Notes: generated from the letters alone by a model not told the origin. 64,000 nucleotides of DNA from Promethearchaeota archaeon (GCA_030606485.1 JAUWGH010000003.1:248001-312000), one strand, 5' to 3'; counted from the first letter of the stretch, positions 8,213 through 16,735 are shown. Made by a program: numbers and translations.

Positions 8213-9517
8213 TTAATGGGTTGCACAAGAGATACATGGGTCAAACGATCTTATAATCATTTGCGCTTGTTTTTTTATCTGATTAAAATCCCCAGTTCTT
8301 TCATATAATTTTTGGCTTTGTGTTGTTAGGATTTCATCAATAATTGGCAAATTAATTTCAGTTGCAATAAAAAGCTTCACTTTATCAATTAATCTCTTTT
8401 TATTTACATGATAATAGTGTATGAGAGTTCCTCGAGGTGCTTCAACCATGCCGAGTCCTTCATTATTTCTTAAAAAATTAATGGGACGTATATCATTTTT
8501 TTGTGTCAATTCAGTATCGTCTAGAATTGATAACCCTTCGTAAGAAACAAACATCATTTCTATTAGCCTGATAACGTTTGAGAATAAAATACTATTTTGC
8601 CATTCTTTATTAAAAAGTCCAATATAGGATTGCAGTTCATCTATTCCATAATCATTAATTATTTTATATCGTGCGAGTGGGCCAACAAGAATGTTTTGGT
8701 TGTTTTTTAAATAGAAATCAATTCCACGTATATCCTCCTGCTTATCAAAATATTGCGAATGTTTATATACGGGAAAATCTGCGATAATTTTATTATTTTG
8801 TGCTAATCGTAAGAGTCCATTATACCGGTCATATTTCTCATCATTATGCATTCCCATATAAGCAGGATTTGGTAAGGAATAAACATCAGGAGGATCAAAT
8901 TGAGAAAATATCTCTTGGAATCGCTCAATAATCCATTTTAAATTATTTATAGAATTTTGCAGATATTTCCGTGCAATATTTATTTCTTTTTTGGAAGGAG
9001 AAAAAAATACACCACCGATAATGGGCGTTATTAAATGAACAGACCTTCCACCAAATAAATTCCCAATTTCATTGCCAATTTTTATTAATTCATACATATT
9101 TGAAGTTAATTTGGGATCAAAATGGATTAATTCATTCAGTGAGAGTGGTTTTGGTTGTTTATCCAAAATTACAAAAAGGTCGGGAAATGCTTGAAAAAAG
9201 AAATGCATTGAATGTGATCTTATCAACTCACCAATCATTAATAGTCGTCTCAAAAGAACTGATTGATTTGATGGTTCGACTTCATACATACTCTCTATTG
9301 CTTTACAACTAGCTATTGTCTGTGATGCGTGACACAATCCACATATTCTTGATGCAATTCTAGGAGTATCGATTAGCCTTTTGTCAAGTAAAATATTTTC
9401 AAACCCTCGAAATATCTCAAGATCAAAATTCACACTTGAAATTTCATCTTTCTGAAGTAAAATTTTTATATTTCCATGTCCTTCCACCCGAGTGCATACA
9501 TCAACTACTTTCTTCAT
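8213..9517 (-). CDS. mvhA: [NiFe] hydrogenase large subunit, MvhA-like (group 3c type)
   Basis: 434 residues. It opens with the family sequence TRVEGHGNIKI, has the first metal-binding motif RICGLCHASQ (Cys59, Cys62) and the last one, DPCISCATH. The four Ni-Fe cysteines are therefore present. Two oddities: the residue normally His at the end of the first motif is Gln66, and translation stops directly after the final His, so the C-terminal peptide usually removed by a maturation protease is absent. Paired with the MvhG-like small subunit 6 bp upstream and the HdrA-MvhD fusion, it should oxidise or produce H2 with electrons passing through MvhD to HdrA in the cytosol. Confidence 0.88.
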   Translation of the reverse strand: MKKVVDVCTRVEGHGNIKILLQKDEISSVNFDLEIFRGFENILLDKRLIDTPRIASRICGLCHASQTIASCKAIESMYEVEPSNQSVLLRRLLMIGELIRSHSMHFFFQAFPDLFVILDKQPKPLSLNELIHFDPKLTSNMYELIKIGNEIGNLFGGRSVHLITPIIGGVFFSPSKKEINIARKYLQNSINNLKWIIERFQEIFSQFDPPDVYSLPNPAYMGMHNDEKYDRYNGLLRLAQNNKIIADFPVYKHSQYFDKQEDIRGIDFYLKNNQNILVGPLARYKIINDYGIDELQSYIGLFNKEWQNSILFSNVIRLIEMMFVSYEGLSILDDTELTQKNDIRPINFLRNNEGLGMVEAPRGTLIHYYHVNKKRLIDKVKLFIATEINLPIIDEILTTQSQKLYERTGDFNQIKKQAQMIIRSFDPCISCATH

Positions 9518-9523
9518 AATTTT

Positions 9524-10285
9524 TTACCTCTTGGTTTTTGGTTTTGAATAACGATAGAAAATTCCTTTATATTTCCTTAGACCTTTGGCAAGATTTACAG
9601 TGCTCAAAAAATTAATGGCATTAGAGGTAAAATCGTTTTTAATTGGTCCCATGCACCCATCACAAGGAAGGTTCAATTTAATGCACTTAGATTCACAACC
9701 ATCTCTAGTTATTGGTCCCAAGCATAAAATTCCTCTTTCTAAAAAGCAACGTTTATCTTTATTTTCGATATCTAAGTTATATTCTCTAGGCATTAGTTTA
9801 TTAATTCGTTTCATAAATTTGCTTTCAATATTATCAGTTCTAAATTCGCAATCTACACAAACATTTTTTTCAGGCAAAATAATCTCTTTATTTTCTAGCA
9901 GTCTAATAATACAATTGCCTAATAATTTAGAAGGTGGTGGACATCCAGGAATTATTCCATCTATTTCTATATAATTGGATATGGGTTCTGCTTCTTTTAC
10001 AGTGGAAAGTGCAAGCATTCCACCAAAAGCAGCACAAGTTCCTAAAGCAATTACTCTCTTGGATTTACTCCGAATATTTTTAAGAATATCGATTTGTTTT
10101 TCCTCTGAAACACATCCCTCAATTAAAGCGATATCATTTTCAGAGATATTATTTTCATCTCTCATAAATGAACAACGAACGAGATTTACCTTTTCAAGAA
10201 ATTGAGGAAAGATATCTAATGAAATCATTGTTGAGATACAACCACTACAAGAAGTCAATGATTCGATTAAGAAACTAGGTTTCAT
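9524..10285 (-). CDS. mvhG: [NiFe] hydrogenase small subunit, MvhG-like
   Basis: About 253 residues, carrying three iron-sulfur clusters. Visible cluster ligands are SLTSCSGC near the N-terminus, EGCVSEEKQ, GTCAAFGG, PGCPPP, and a C-terminal ferredoxin-like set (CLGPITRDGCESKC, LPCDGCMGP) typical of F420-non-reducing hydrogenases. The start at 10285 (MKPSFLIES) is preferred over the ATG at 10312 because a strong GAGGAG Shine-Dalgarno lies 7 bases upstream (10293-10298) and the alignment to the family begins there. This start overlaps the end of the HdrA fusion gene by 11 bp, indicating translational coupling. Electrons should move from the MvhA active site through this subunit to MvhD. Confidence 0.9.
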   Translation of the reverse strand: MKPSFLIESLTSCSGCISTMISLDIFPQFLEKVNLVRCSFMRDENNISENDIALIEGCVSEEKQIDILKNIRSKSKRVIALGTCAAFGGMLALSTVKEAEPISNYIEIDGIIPGCPPPSKLLGNCIIRLLENKEIILPEKNVCVDCEFRTDNIESKFMKRINKLMPREYNLDIENKDKRCFLERGILCLGPITRDGCESKCIKLNLPCDGCMGPIKNDFTSNAINFLSTVNLAKGLRKYKGIFYRYSKPKTKR

Positions 10286-12806
10286 TTTTAATCTCCTCTG
10301 ATAATCTTTCATAAAAAGAATTTACAATCTCTGCAAATTTATTGCCCTCAACTGCACTTAATGATTTACGAATTATTCGATTTTCAGCAATAGGACCTAA
10401 AACTTCATTTAAAAGTTTAACTTTTTGTCTTACTTGATCCACACTATTTATATATCGGCAGGAATCTTTTCTGCAACCAATAATCATTACTCCATCAAAT
10501 CCTAATTTGAAAGATTTAAAAATTAAACTCGTATCTACCCGCCCTGTGCATGGAACTTTAATAATAAAGATGTTGGGATTATAGGAAAGTTTCTTTAAGC
10601 CAGCTTCATCGGCTGCACCATATCCGCAAGAACGACAGCAGAATGCGATTATTTTTGGTCGTAAATTGAATTTAGAAAATACCTCAATTGATTTCAGTAT
10701 CTTTTCAGTAGTATCAATGTTTAAGTCAAGTGCATTTGTGGGACAAACACTTACACACGTTCCGCATCCTTTACATTTGAATTTATCAATCGCAATTTTG
10801 TCTGCCTCAATTGTGATTGCATTGTAAGGACAAGATAAAATGCATAAACCACACAATCCGCAATTCTCTTCTTTGATTTCGATACCGCTAAATTCTGTAA
10901 TTAAATAATCATTTGATAACAATGAAATAATTTTAATAGCTACATCATTGGAAGATGAGATCACTGAATTATAATCTAATGGACCTTTAATTGAACCGAC
11001 ACCAAAAATACCTGATGCCAGCGTTTCCTCACTCATAAAACCATGATCGTCTAATGTAAAATCTAAAGTCTTTCGAAGTTCTTTTAAATCTTTATTTGGA
11101 ACAAAATTGACATTTAACACGATCATATCGGAGGGATACTGCTCTGAATCAGAAATAATTATTTTCTTATTTCCTTTCTCTATGATTTCAATATTTTCAT
11201 AATAATGAAATCTTTCATCAGATGGATCTAACATAAATCCAGTAGATTTCTTAATTTTATTTAAATCAAAAAATATGTTAATTTTACAATCAGGAAGTTG
11301 TGAATAAATAGATTCTAAATACTTTATGGCGAGAGTACCACAATATTCCGCTAAATAATCAAATGGGCCTAAACATTGAATTATTGAGATTGATTTCGGT
11401 GGTTTTCCATCAGATAATTTCAAAATTTTACCTTCCGTTGGACCATCCGCTGATAAGATACGTTCAAATTCCGGTGATATAATTACATCATTTTGTGGAT
11501 TATAGTTATAAGGTTTTAATTCAGAATAAAAATCCGCACCAATTGCAATTACTTTTGTTCCAACTCTAATCCTTATTTTTTCAAATTTCTGATCCAAATC
11601 AATCGCATTATTATTGCAAGCTCGCTCGCAAATTCTACATTGTCGGCAAGTTTCAATATCTTCTTGGTCAATCACTGGAGCATATGGATAAGATTGAACA
11701 TAAGGAATATAAATTAACTTCCTTGGTGTTAATCCAAATTCATATTGATTACTTTTTTCTATACTGCAAATTTCAATACATCTTTTACATCCAGTACATT
11801 TCTTTTCATCAACATATCGGGGTTTTTTAACCAAATCAATTGAAAAATTTCCTACTTCACCTGATACTTTTTCTATTTCAGTATTAGTTAAAATTTCGAT
11901 ATTTTTTTCTTTAACAACCTCACCTATCATTTCTGACATAAGACAAATTGAACAATCACCCATTCCATAAATTTTACTCCACCTGGCAATTTTACCTCCT
12001 AATGTTGGGGATTTTTCAATTAAATAAACCTTAATCCCAGCCCTTGCTAGACTTAATGCAAGTGTCATCCCTGCAATTCCGCCACCCAAAATAGCACAAC
12101 TTTTTTCAATCTTAACTGTTTTTACTTGAACATCTTTTTGTAATGCAACACGCTCAACTGCTGCTTCAACTAAAATTTGTGCTTTTTTTAACGCCAGAGT
12201 AGGTTCTTTTAGATGCACCCAGCAACATTGCTCTCTAATATTGGCAATTTCAATATTAACTTTATCAATAACTCCATCAAAAATTCTTTCAAATATATGC
12301 AAATGAGTTTTTGGAGAACACGCAGCAATAACAATCTTATTTAAATAATTATCTTTAGACCATTTAGTAATCTTTTCTAAATTTTTCTCTTGACAAAGAT
12401 TATCAAAAATCTTCACAGCAACTACATTGGGAATTCTTTTAATATAATTTTCAAGTGCATTAATACTTATAAGATTAGAAATTTCAGTATTGCATTTACA
12501 AATAATAACCCCCACTCGATTAATCTCACTACCAACCTTATCCAAATATTCAATATCCTCCCCTGCCAAAATTTTTTTATCAATATTCATTAAATTTATA
12601 ACTCGTTTTCCGTCCTCCGTGAGAAAATAGGATTTTTTATCTTTATTTATTAAAGTCCCAAGTTTTTTAAGGTGAAAGTTTAATTGCCCTGTAGTCTCTA
12701 AACCTAACCTATCCATCAAATCCGTGTAAGGAATATAACCTTCTTTATCAAGAAGTAATAAAACCCTCCTCCTAAATGGATGAGATAAAATTGAATATAT
12801 ATCCAT
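10275..12806 (-). CDS. hdrA: Winged-helix-HdrA-MvhD fusion: heterodisulfide reductase A-like flavoprotein
   Basis: 843 residues. Residues 1-72 form a winged helix-turn-helix (SHPFRRRVLLLL, then TTGQLNFHLKKLG and a FLTEDGKRVI wing) like those of ArsR-type archaeal regulators. From about 97 the protein is HdrA: ICKCN, AACSPKTH, IREQCCWVH, FAD loop GGGIAGM (241-247), GMGDCSIC (281-288), a split cluster pair (CTGCKRCIEIC at 337-347, CRQCRICERAC at 387-397) and two C-terminal 4Fe-4S motifs (649-694). From about 717 it is MvhD (AFCCRSCGYG, PCTGRVDTSL, GCRKDSCRY). HdrA normally bifurcates electrons between ferredoxin and HdrBC, but hdrBC are not in this window. The DNA-binding domain is in frame without an internal Shine-Dalgarno, so the fusion looks real. 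Confidence 0.9.
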   Translation of the reverse strand: MDIYSILSHPFRRRVLLLLDKEGYIPYTDLMDRLGLETTGQLNFHLKKLGTLINKDKKSYFLTEDGKRVINLMNIDKKILAGEDIEYLDKVGSEINRVGVIICKCNTEISNLISINALENYIKRIPNVVAVKIFDNLCQEKNLEKITKWSKDNYLNKIVIAACSPKTHLHIFERIFDGVIDKVNIEIANIREQCCWVHLKEPTLALKKAQILVEAAVERVALQKDVQVKTVKIEKSCAILGGGIAGMTLALSLARAGIKVYLIEKSPTLGGKIARWSKIYGMGDCSICLMSEMIGEVVKEKNIEILTNTEIEKVSGEVGNFSIDLVKKPRYVDEKKCTGCKRCIEICSIEKSNQYEFGLTPRKLIYIPYVQSYPYAPVIDQEDIETCRQCRICERACNNNAIDLDQKFEKIRIRVGTKVIAIGADFYSELKPYNYNPQNDVIISPEFERILSADGPTEGKILKLSDGKPPKSISIIQCLGPFDYLAEYCGTLAIKYLESIYSQLPDCKINIFFDLNKIKKSTGFMLDPSDERFHYYENIEIIEKGNKKIIISDSEQYPSDMIVLNVNFVPNKDLKELRKTLDFTLDDHGFMSEETLASGIFGVGSIKGPLDYNSVISSSNDVAIKIISLLSNDYLITEFSGIEIKEENCGLCGLCILSCPYNAITIEADKIAIDKFKCKGCGTCVSVCPTNALDLNIDTTEKILKSIEVFSKFNLRPKIIAFCCRSCGYGAADEAGLKKLSYNPNIFIIKVPCTGRVDTSLIFKSFKLGFDGVMIIGCRKDSCRYINSVDQVRQKVKLLNEVLGPIAENRIIRKSLSAVEGNKFAEIVNSFYERLSEEIKNET

Positions 12807-12814
12807 ATTTCTAA

Positions 12815-12821
12815 TCTCCCT
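12815..12821 (-). promoter_or_regulatory. Shine-Dalgarno of the HdrA fusion gene
   Basis: GGGAGAT on the minus strand lies 8 bases before the ATG at 12806. It supports translation from this start, which includes the winged-helix domain, and not from the internal ATG near 12590, which lacks such an element. Confidence 0.6.
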
Positions 12822-12849
12822 TTAATTATTTTTACCAATCATTATTTGG

Positions 12850-12862
12850 AAATTTATAATTC
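12850..12862 (-). promoter_or_regulatory. TATA box of the hydrogenase/HdrA operon
   Basis: The minus-strand sequence GAATTATAAATTTC is a good archaeal TATA element. Transcription about 25 bases downstream would give a short leader of roughly 25 bases containing the Shine-Dalgarno at 12815-12821. Confidence 0.5.
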
Positions 12863-13162
12863 TTTGTTGAAAACCGAAAATAAATATTTTTAAAAAAAAT
12901 AATTATTATTTTCACTATGACAAATAAAGTTATCAAAAATAAAAATCTTACTGATCAAAAATCTTCAAAGTGTAATTATTCTCATTTTTAAACTGAAAAT
13001 AAAATTAGTTAAAAAAAAAAAAAGAAAATTAAAGTTATTAAAAAGACAATTTTTTTCTTTAAAACCACATAAAAATGAAAGAAAAAAAGATGTATTTCAA
13101 TTCTTTTTAGAAATAACTTGTCAAAATAAAGATAAGTTGATAAATCACTTATGATAATGAAA

Positions 13163-13187
13163 ATTGTCAATTTTATATTTTGACAAT
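13163..13187. repeat. 8-bp inverted repeat, operator-like
   Basis: ATTGTCAA and its exact reverse complement TTGACAAT are separated by 9 AT-only bases, about 125 bp before the first gene of the MtdB-fusion cluster. Related TTGACA/TGTCAA half-sites recur in the gap at 15669-16100 in front of the second half of the cluster. Confidence 0.4.
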
Positions 13188-13312
13188 ATTAGTTGTTAAA
13201 ATGGAGATAATTCTTTTTATCAAATTATTTTTATTATATTGTTAAGGTTAATTACTCGGTAAAAGAAAAAATAAAAAATAATTAAATAATTAAACAAAAG
13301 GTCCTTGATTAA

Positions 13313-13972
13313 ATGGAAGTTTTAGAAATCGAGCCGATAAAAAATAAAAAAATTTTTCTTTATATAATAGAGAAAGAAGATTATAAAATATCGCACGTAA
13401 AAGCAAAAATTTTCGAGGACTTTTTAAAAAATTATAAATTTGATTTTGCTACTATTGACTTATTGGGTAAAAATTTAAAACCATTAAATAATTCACCCAT
13501 AGCGAAATTTTTAGAAGATTTTTCAATCGAATTTATCGGTATTGACATTCCTGAATACGCAAAAGGTTATTTATTGGTAGAAATATCCGATAAAAAAGAA
13601 CAAATTAAGGAATTAGAATCAGAATATGAAAGTTTATCCAATGATCCCTCTGGAAAAGAATCATTTAAGGGGCAAAATCTAAAATCTTGGATTGATTTAT
13701 TAAAAGAGGAAGTTAATGATAAAGAACAATATATAAAATTAAAAGTTAAGCCTCAATGGATCGTTAAAAAAATATTGGACAGGGCAAGAACTTATAAGAA
13801 AAATTCCTTAATTATTTTACATTTAAGTCCAGAAGAATTAGTTCCTGAATTACAAAAATTGTTTCAGGAACTCAAAATAAATGTTATTATAAATGATTTT
13901 AGCACTGGAGTTTCAGATCGAACTTTTGATGCTAAGAATAAAGTAATAATTTCAAATCAAATCATAAAATAG
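13313..13972 (+). CDS. Accessory-domain protein A1 (short paralogue, no MtdB)
   Basis: 219 residues. The N-terminal MEVLEIEPIKNKKIFLYIIEK, the central KKEQIKELESEYESL and the LKSWIDLLKEEV segment align with the protein encoded at 16101-16733, and more distantly with the first 240 residues of the MtdB fusions at 13986 and 17475. Predicted layout is beta strand, helix, strand (KFDFATIDLLGKN), strand (FIGIDIPEYAKGYLL), long helices, a C-terminal strand (NSLIILHLS) and a last strand-helix unit. The FICDK.HFDGI motif of the longer paralogues is lost here. No enzyme motif recognised. First gene of a plus-strand cluster; its stop overlaps the Shine-Dalgarno of the next gene. Confidence 0.8.
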   Translation: MEVLEIEPIKNKKIFLYIIEKEDYKISHVKAKIFEDFLKNYKFDFATIDLLGKNLKPLNNSPIAKFLEDFSIEFIGIDIPEYAKGYLLVEISDKKEQIKELESEYESLSNDPSGKESFKGQNLKSWIDLLKEEVNDKEQYIKLKVKPQWIVKKILDRARTYKKNSLIILHLSPEELVPELQKLFQELKINVIINDFSTGVSDRTFDAKNKVIISNQIIK

Positions 13973-13976
13973 GAGG
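13971..13976 (+). promoter_or_regulatory. Shine-Dalgarno deciding a TTG start
   Basis: AGGAGG overlaps the stop of the preceding gene and sits 9 bases before the TTG at 13986. This supports TTG as the real start and shows tight coupling of the two genes. Confidence 0.7.
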
Positions 13977-13985
13977 TAAAAAAAA

Positions 13986-15668
13986 TTGCAAGTATTAGAA
14001 TTAAAACCTTTAAAAAATAAAAAATTAGAAATAATATTAATGGAAAGTGAGTTTCCAATTAGTTGGTGGTTGGAACCAACAAAAGAACAGCTGGAAGAAT
14101 CTTTAAATTTCAGTTTTATGTCAAAGGATTATCTCAAGCTTATTGAAGACATGTTGCGGAAATATCAACCTAATTTTGTAGCTGAAGAACGAGGGTTGCG
14201 TGAAAGTGATAAACTTCATTATGATGATGCTTTTATTGATTTATTTAGAGATTTTAAAATACTATATAAAATGGTAGATATTAATGAAAATGCTTTGGGG
14301 TATCTCGCTTCAACAATAGATAAAAATGCAGATCTTCTAAATGGAATAAAAGCAGAAATTAAAAAAATCAAAAAAAAGGGAGGTTTTCATCCTAATGATC
14401 ACTATTTCCAGCAATTAATTGTTTGGGAGGACTATTTACAGAGTGAATACAAAAATCAAGAGGAAGAAATAAGGTATAAGATCCGAGAAGCTTGGATGAT
14501 GATGGGGGTTCTTGACATAGCAAAAGAACAGAAAGAGAAAAACTTAAAATGTCTATTTATTTGTGATAAAAGGCATTTTGATGGTATTACAAGCCTTGCA
14601 GATGATCTGGGAATAGAAGTTCAAAAATTTGAAGTTAAGAAAAGTATTTTAAATATTGGGGATTTAGCGAAGCCAAATACGATAAAAGAGTTTATAAAGG
14701 TATCACTTATGGAAGTCGCCCCCATTAAAATAAAGAAAACAAGTTCCTTAGAGAAAATTGTGTATTTTCTTGATACAGACGAGCATGCCTCTCCCTTTGA
14801 TATTAATATGGCCTATGATGCAGGATTTGATGTAGTTATTCCTATTAACAATGTAAAAGCTGAACAAGTGCCACAACTCGTGCAAGATGCGATATTCTCG
14901 CGAAAGCCAAAAGCTCCGACCAGTTTTTTCATTGGTGGAGCGAATGTAAGGGAAGGCGAAAAAATTGCAAAAGAAGTTGTAAAGTCGTTGGTACCACCCT
15001 TCGAAGTCCCTGTGGTCATAGACCCGCGAGGGTCTCATACTACGGCTTCGGCAGTTGTTGCAAAAACTTTGGAAGCAGCAATGAAAAATGGGATAAATAA
15101 TATTTCTGGAAAAAAAGCGGTCATATTAGGAACTGGTCCTGTCGGGCGAATTGCAGCAATAATTGCGGCAAAACAAAATTGTGAAACAGTTTTAGTTGAG
15201 ACATGGGATAAGGGAAGTGAAAAAGCTGTAAAGCAGCTTGCAAAAGAATTAACTAAAGGGGCAGGAGAAGGTGCTTCTGAAATACTTGGAGAATTCGCAA
15301 TAACGGATGAGAAAAAATTTGAAATAATAAAAGATGCTGATATAATCTGGTCTTTAGCAGCTGCAGGAGTTCAAATCTTATCAGAAGAATTGATGAGTAA
15401 ATTACCAAAAAATAAAATCGTAATAGACATTAATTTAGTTCCGCCATACGGAATTGAAGGAATAAAACCAAAACACGATAATAAAGAAATATATCCAGGA
15501 ATTTTTGGAATTGGAGCATTAGGAATAGGTCATTTAAAATCTAATACGGAAAGTTCTATTCTTAAAGAAGCTACCAAAACCAAAGGAAAGAAAATATTCG
15601 ATTATAACATTGCTTTTGAAATTGCAAAAGAATTATTATTTGGTAAAGAGATTACAATATCTCGTTAA
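13986..15668 (+). CDS. Fusion protein: accessory (TraB-like?) domain plus MtdB-type methylene-H4MPT dehydrogenase
   Basis: 560 residues from TTG. Residues 1-240 are the long form of the accessory domain, with QPNFVAEERGLR (61-72), KMVDINENALGYL, IREAWMMMGVLD (166-177) and LFICDKRHFDGI (190-201). Residues about 255-560 match NAD(P)-dependent methylenetetrahydromethanopterin dehydrogenase: YFLDTDEHASPFDINMAYDA, LVPPFEVPVVIDPRGSHTTA, the Rossmann loop GTGPVG (382-387) and VDINLVPPYGIEG-like IDINLVPPYGIEG. MtdB alone is about 300 residues, so the extra N-terminal half is a fusion. Expected reaction: oxidation of methylene-H4MPT to methenyl-H4MPT or the reverse, in the cytosol. The N-terminal function is unknown; its layout recalls TraB/Tiki proteins (inference). 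Confidence 0.85.
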   Translation: MQVLELKPLKNKKLEIILMESEFPISWWLEPTKEQLEESLNFSFMSKDYLKLIEDMLRKYQPNFVAEERGLRESDKLHYDDAFIDLFRDFKILYKMVDINENALGYLASTIDKNADLLNGIKAEIKKIKKKGGFHPNDHYFQQLIVWEDYLQSEYKNQEEEIRYKIREAWMMMGVLDIAKEQKEKNLKCLFICDKRHFDGITSLADDLGIEVQKFEVKKSILNIGDLAKPNTIKEFIKVSLMEVAPIKIKKTSSLEKIVYFLDTDEHASPFDINMAYDAGFDVVIPINNVKAEQVPQLVQDAIFSRKPKAPTSFFIGGANVREGEKIAKEVVKSLVPPFEVPVVIDPRGSHTTASAVVAKTLEAAMKNGINNISGKKAVILGTGPVGRIAAIIAAKQNCETVLVETWDKGSEKAVKQLAKELTKGAGEGASEILGEFAITDEKKFEIIKDADIIWSLAAAGVQILSEELMSKLPKNKIVIDINLVPPYGIEGIKPKHDNKEIYPGIFGIGALGIGHLKSNTESSILKEATKTKGKKIFDYNIAFEIAKELLFGKEITISR

Positions 15669-15673
15669 ATTCA

Positions 15674-15712
15674 AAACTCACTTCTTTTTTTTTATTTTTT
15701 TTTATTTTATGT
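15674..15712 (+). terminator. Poly-T terminator after first MtdB fusion
   Basis: After the stop at 15668 come runs of nine and ten T interrupted by single A residues. No clear stem precedes them, which fits U-tract-driven archaeal termination. Confidence 0.5.
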
Positions 15713-15807
15713 TTAATTAATATAGAGCATATTTTAATTAATGATAAAAAAAGAATTGTATAGTTGATTATTTTAATTATCAATTTTATCAAACTTCTTT
15801 TGTTATA

Positions 15808-15955
15808 TTTTTTTCATAGTAAGTTCTAAAAAAGAAAACTTTTTAATTTTTGACAATAAGTTTTGTTATTTTGATTAGTGCAGTTGTCTATTTTTTCAAA
15901 ATTTTTTTATCAAAATTTTTTCATAACTAATTCTAAAATAGAAATCTTTTAATTG
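15808..15955. repeat. Imperfect direct repeat, about 40 bp, period 107 bp
   Basis: Copy 1 at about 15808-15850 and copy 2 at about 15915-15955 share a T-run, CATA, TTCTAAAA, AGAAA, CTTTT and AATT in the same order, with a handful of mismatches and one gap. In AT-rich DNA the significance must be tested. Confidence 0.45.
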
Positions 15956-16100
15956 ATGATAAAAAAAATGGTCAAAATGATAAATTAATTAGTCAAATTT
16001 CTTAAAATCTTTCTTATCAAATACATTAAATGATTGGATTTAAATTAATTAAATAGAAAAAAAAAATTTCAGAATATAATAAAATTTGGAATGGGTAAAA

Positions 16101-16733
16101 ATGGAAGTATTAGATTTTAAAAAATTGGAAAATAATAAGAAGGTTTCTCTATATCTAATAGAAAAGGATAAAAAAGAATTATCTGACGCAGAACATGAAA
16201 ATTTATTGGCTCTCTTAAGAAAACAAAAATTCAATTTTGCTACGATTGATTTAAGCGATGATGATTTAAAAAAGATTTACCTGACTCCTTTAGCACAATT
16301 TTTTGATAATTTTGGGATACCATATTATTATGTTAATATCCCTGACTACGCTAAAATTTATTTATTAAATGAAATCTCAGAAAAAAAAGAACAAATTGAG
16401 GAATTACAAGGAGAATATGAGAAACTCTGTTCAGATCCTGCCGAGAAAGAGTCATTAAAGGCTCAAAATCTGAACTCATGGATACACCTCTTAAAAAGTG
16501 AAGTAAAAGACAAAGAAAATCATTTAGATTTAAAGCTAACACCTTTATGGATCACAAAAAAGGTATTAGATATAATTAAGATGATTAATGACGATGAGAT
16601 TAGTATTATTCATTTTACCCGTAAAGAATTGTTTTCTGAATTGAAAAAGTTATTTGAATCTCAAAATATCAAGGTTATTAATCTTGAGACAAGCAAAATT
16701 ATGAAAAAAAAATCAATTTTAATTTTAACTTAA
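16101..16733 (+). CDS. Accessory-domain protein A2 (short paralogue, no MtdB)
   Basis: 210 residues from the ATG at 16101, chosen over the TTG at 16086 because MEVLDFKKLENNKK then aligns exactly with the start of the paralogue at 13313. Strong similarity runs through FNFATIDLSDDDLKK, YVNIPDYAKIYLLNEIS, KKEQIEELQGEYEKL and LNSWIHLLKSEVKDKE, so the two short genes are a clear duplicate pair. Like A1 it lacks the CDK.HFDGI motif of the long form. Last residues (ILT) are shorter than in A1. It is followed after 18 bp by the stand-alone long-form paralogue, with a Shine-Dalgarno at 16736-16741, so the A-then-B gene order of the first unit is repeated. Function unknown. Confidence 0.8.
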   Translation: MEVLDFKKLENNKKVSLYLIEKDKKELSDAEHENLLALLRKQKFNFATIDLSDDDLKKIYLTPLAQFFDNFGIPYYYVNIPDYAKIYLLNEISEKKEQIEELQGEYEKLCSDPAEKESLKAQNLNSWIHLLKSEVKDKENHLDLKLTPLWITKKVLDIIKMINDDEISIIHFTRKELFSELKKLFESQNIKVINLETSKIMKKKSILILT

Positions 16734-16735
16734 AT

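Larger units (their letters stand above)
12807..13312. promoter_or_regulatory. Divergent control region between hydrogenase operon and MtdB-fusion cluster
   Basis: 506 bp without a plausible gene. It holds the minus-strand TATA (12850-12862), a long A-run (about 13011-13022), the palindrome TTCTTTTTAGAA (about 13100-13111), a single TTGTCAA (13118-13124) and a perfect 8-bp inverted repeat, ATTGTCAA ... TTGACAAT (13163-13170 and 13180-13187). The plus-strand gene probably uses the AT-rich stretch near 13270-13295 as its TATA. The density of small inverted repeats suggests regulator binding sites serving one or both operons. Confidence 0.45.
15669..16100 (+). promoter_or_regulatory. 432-bp non-coding gap with direct repeat and TGACAA-like elements
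   Basis: No gene seen. After the terminator tract there is an imperfect direct repeat of about 40 bp (copies at 15808-15850 and 15915-15955, offset 107 bp) centred on the palindromic core TTCTAAAATAGAA. TTGACAA-like sites occur at about 15849-15856, 15968-15974 and 15994-15999. A TATA-like AT run precedes 16101. This looks like a second promoter region that separately controls the downstream half of the cluster. Confidence 0.45.

Noticed and set aside
12807-13312. Possible small RNA or CRISPR-like repeats in the divergent gap
   Set aside because: No regularly spaced repeats of 20-40 bp and no tRNA-like or GC-rich folded region; only short inverted repeats.
15020-15035. Hairpin with GCGA tetraloop (AGACCC/GGGTCT) inside the first MtdB fusion
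   Set aside because: It lies in the conserved IDPRGSHT coding segment, and the paralogous segment near 18505 does not keep the stem, so it is likely a codon-usage coincidence.
16086-16100. Start of the A2 gene at TTG 16086
   Set aside because: The ATG at 16101 gives an N-terminus that aligns with the A1 paralogue without extra residues.
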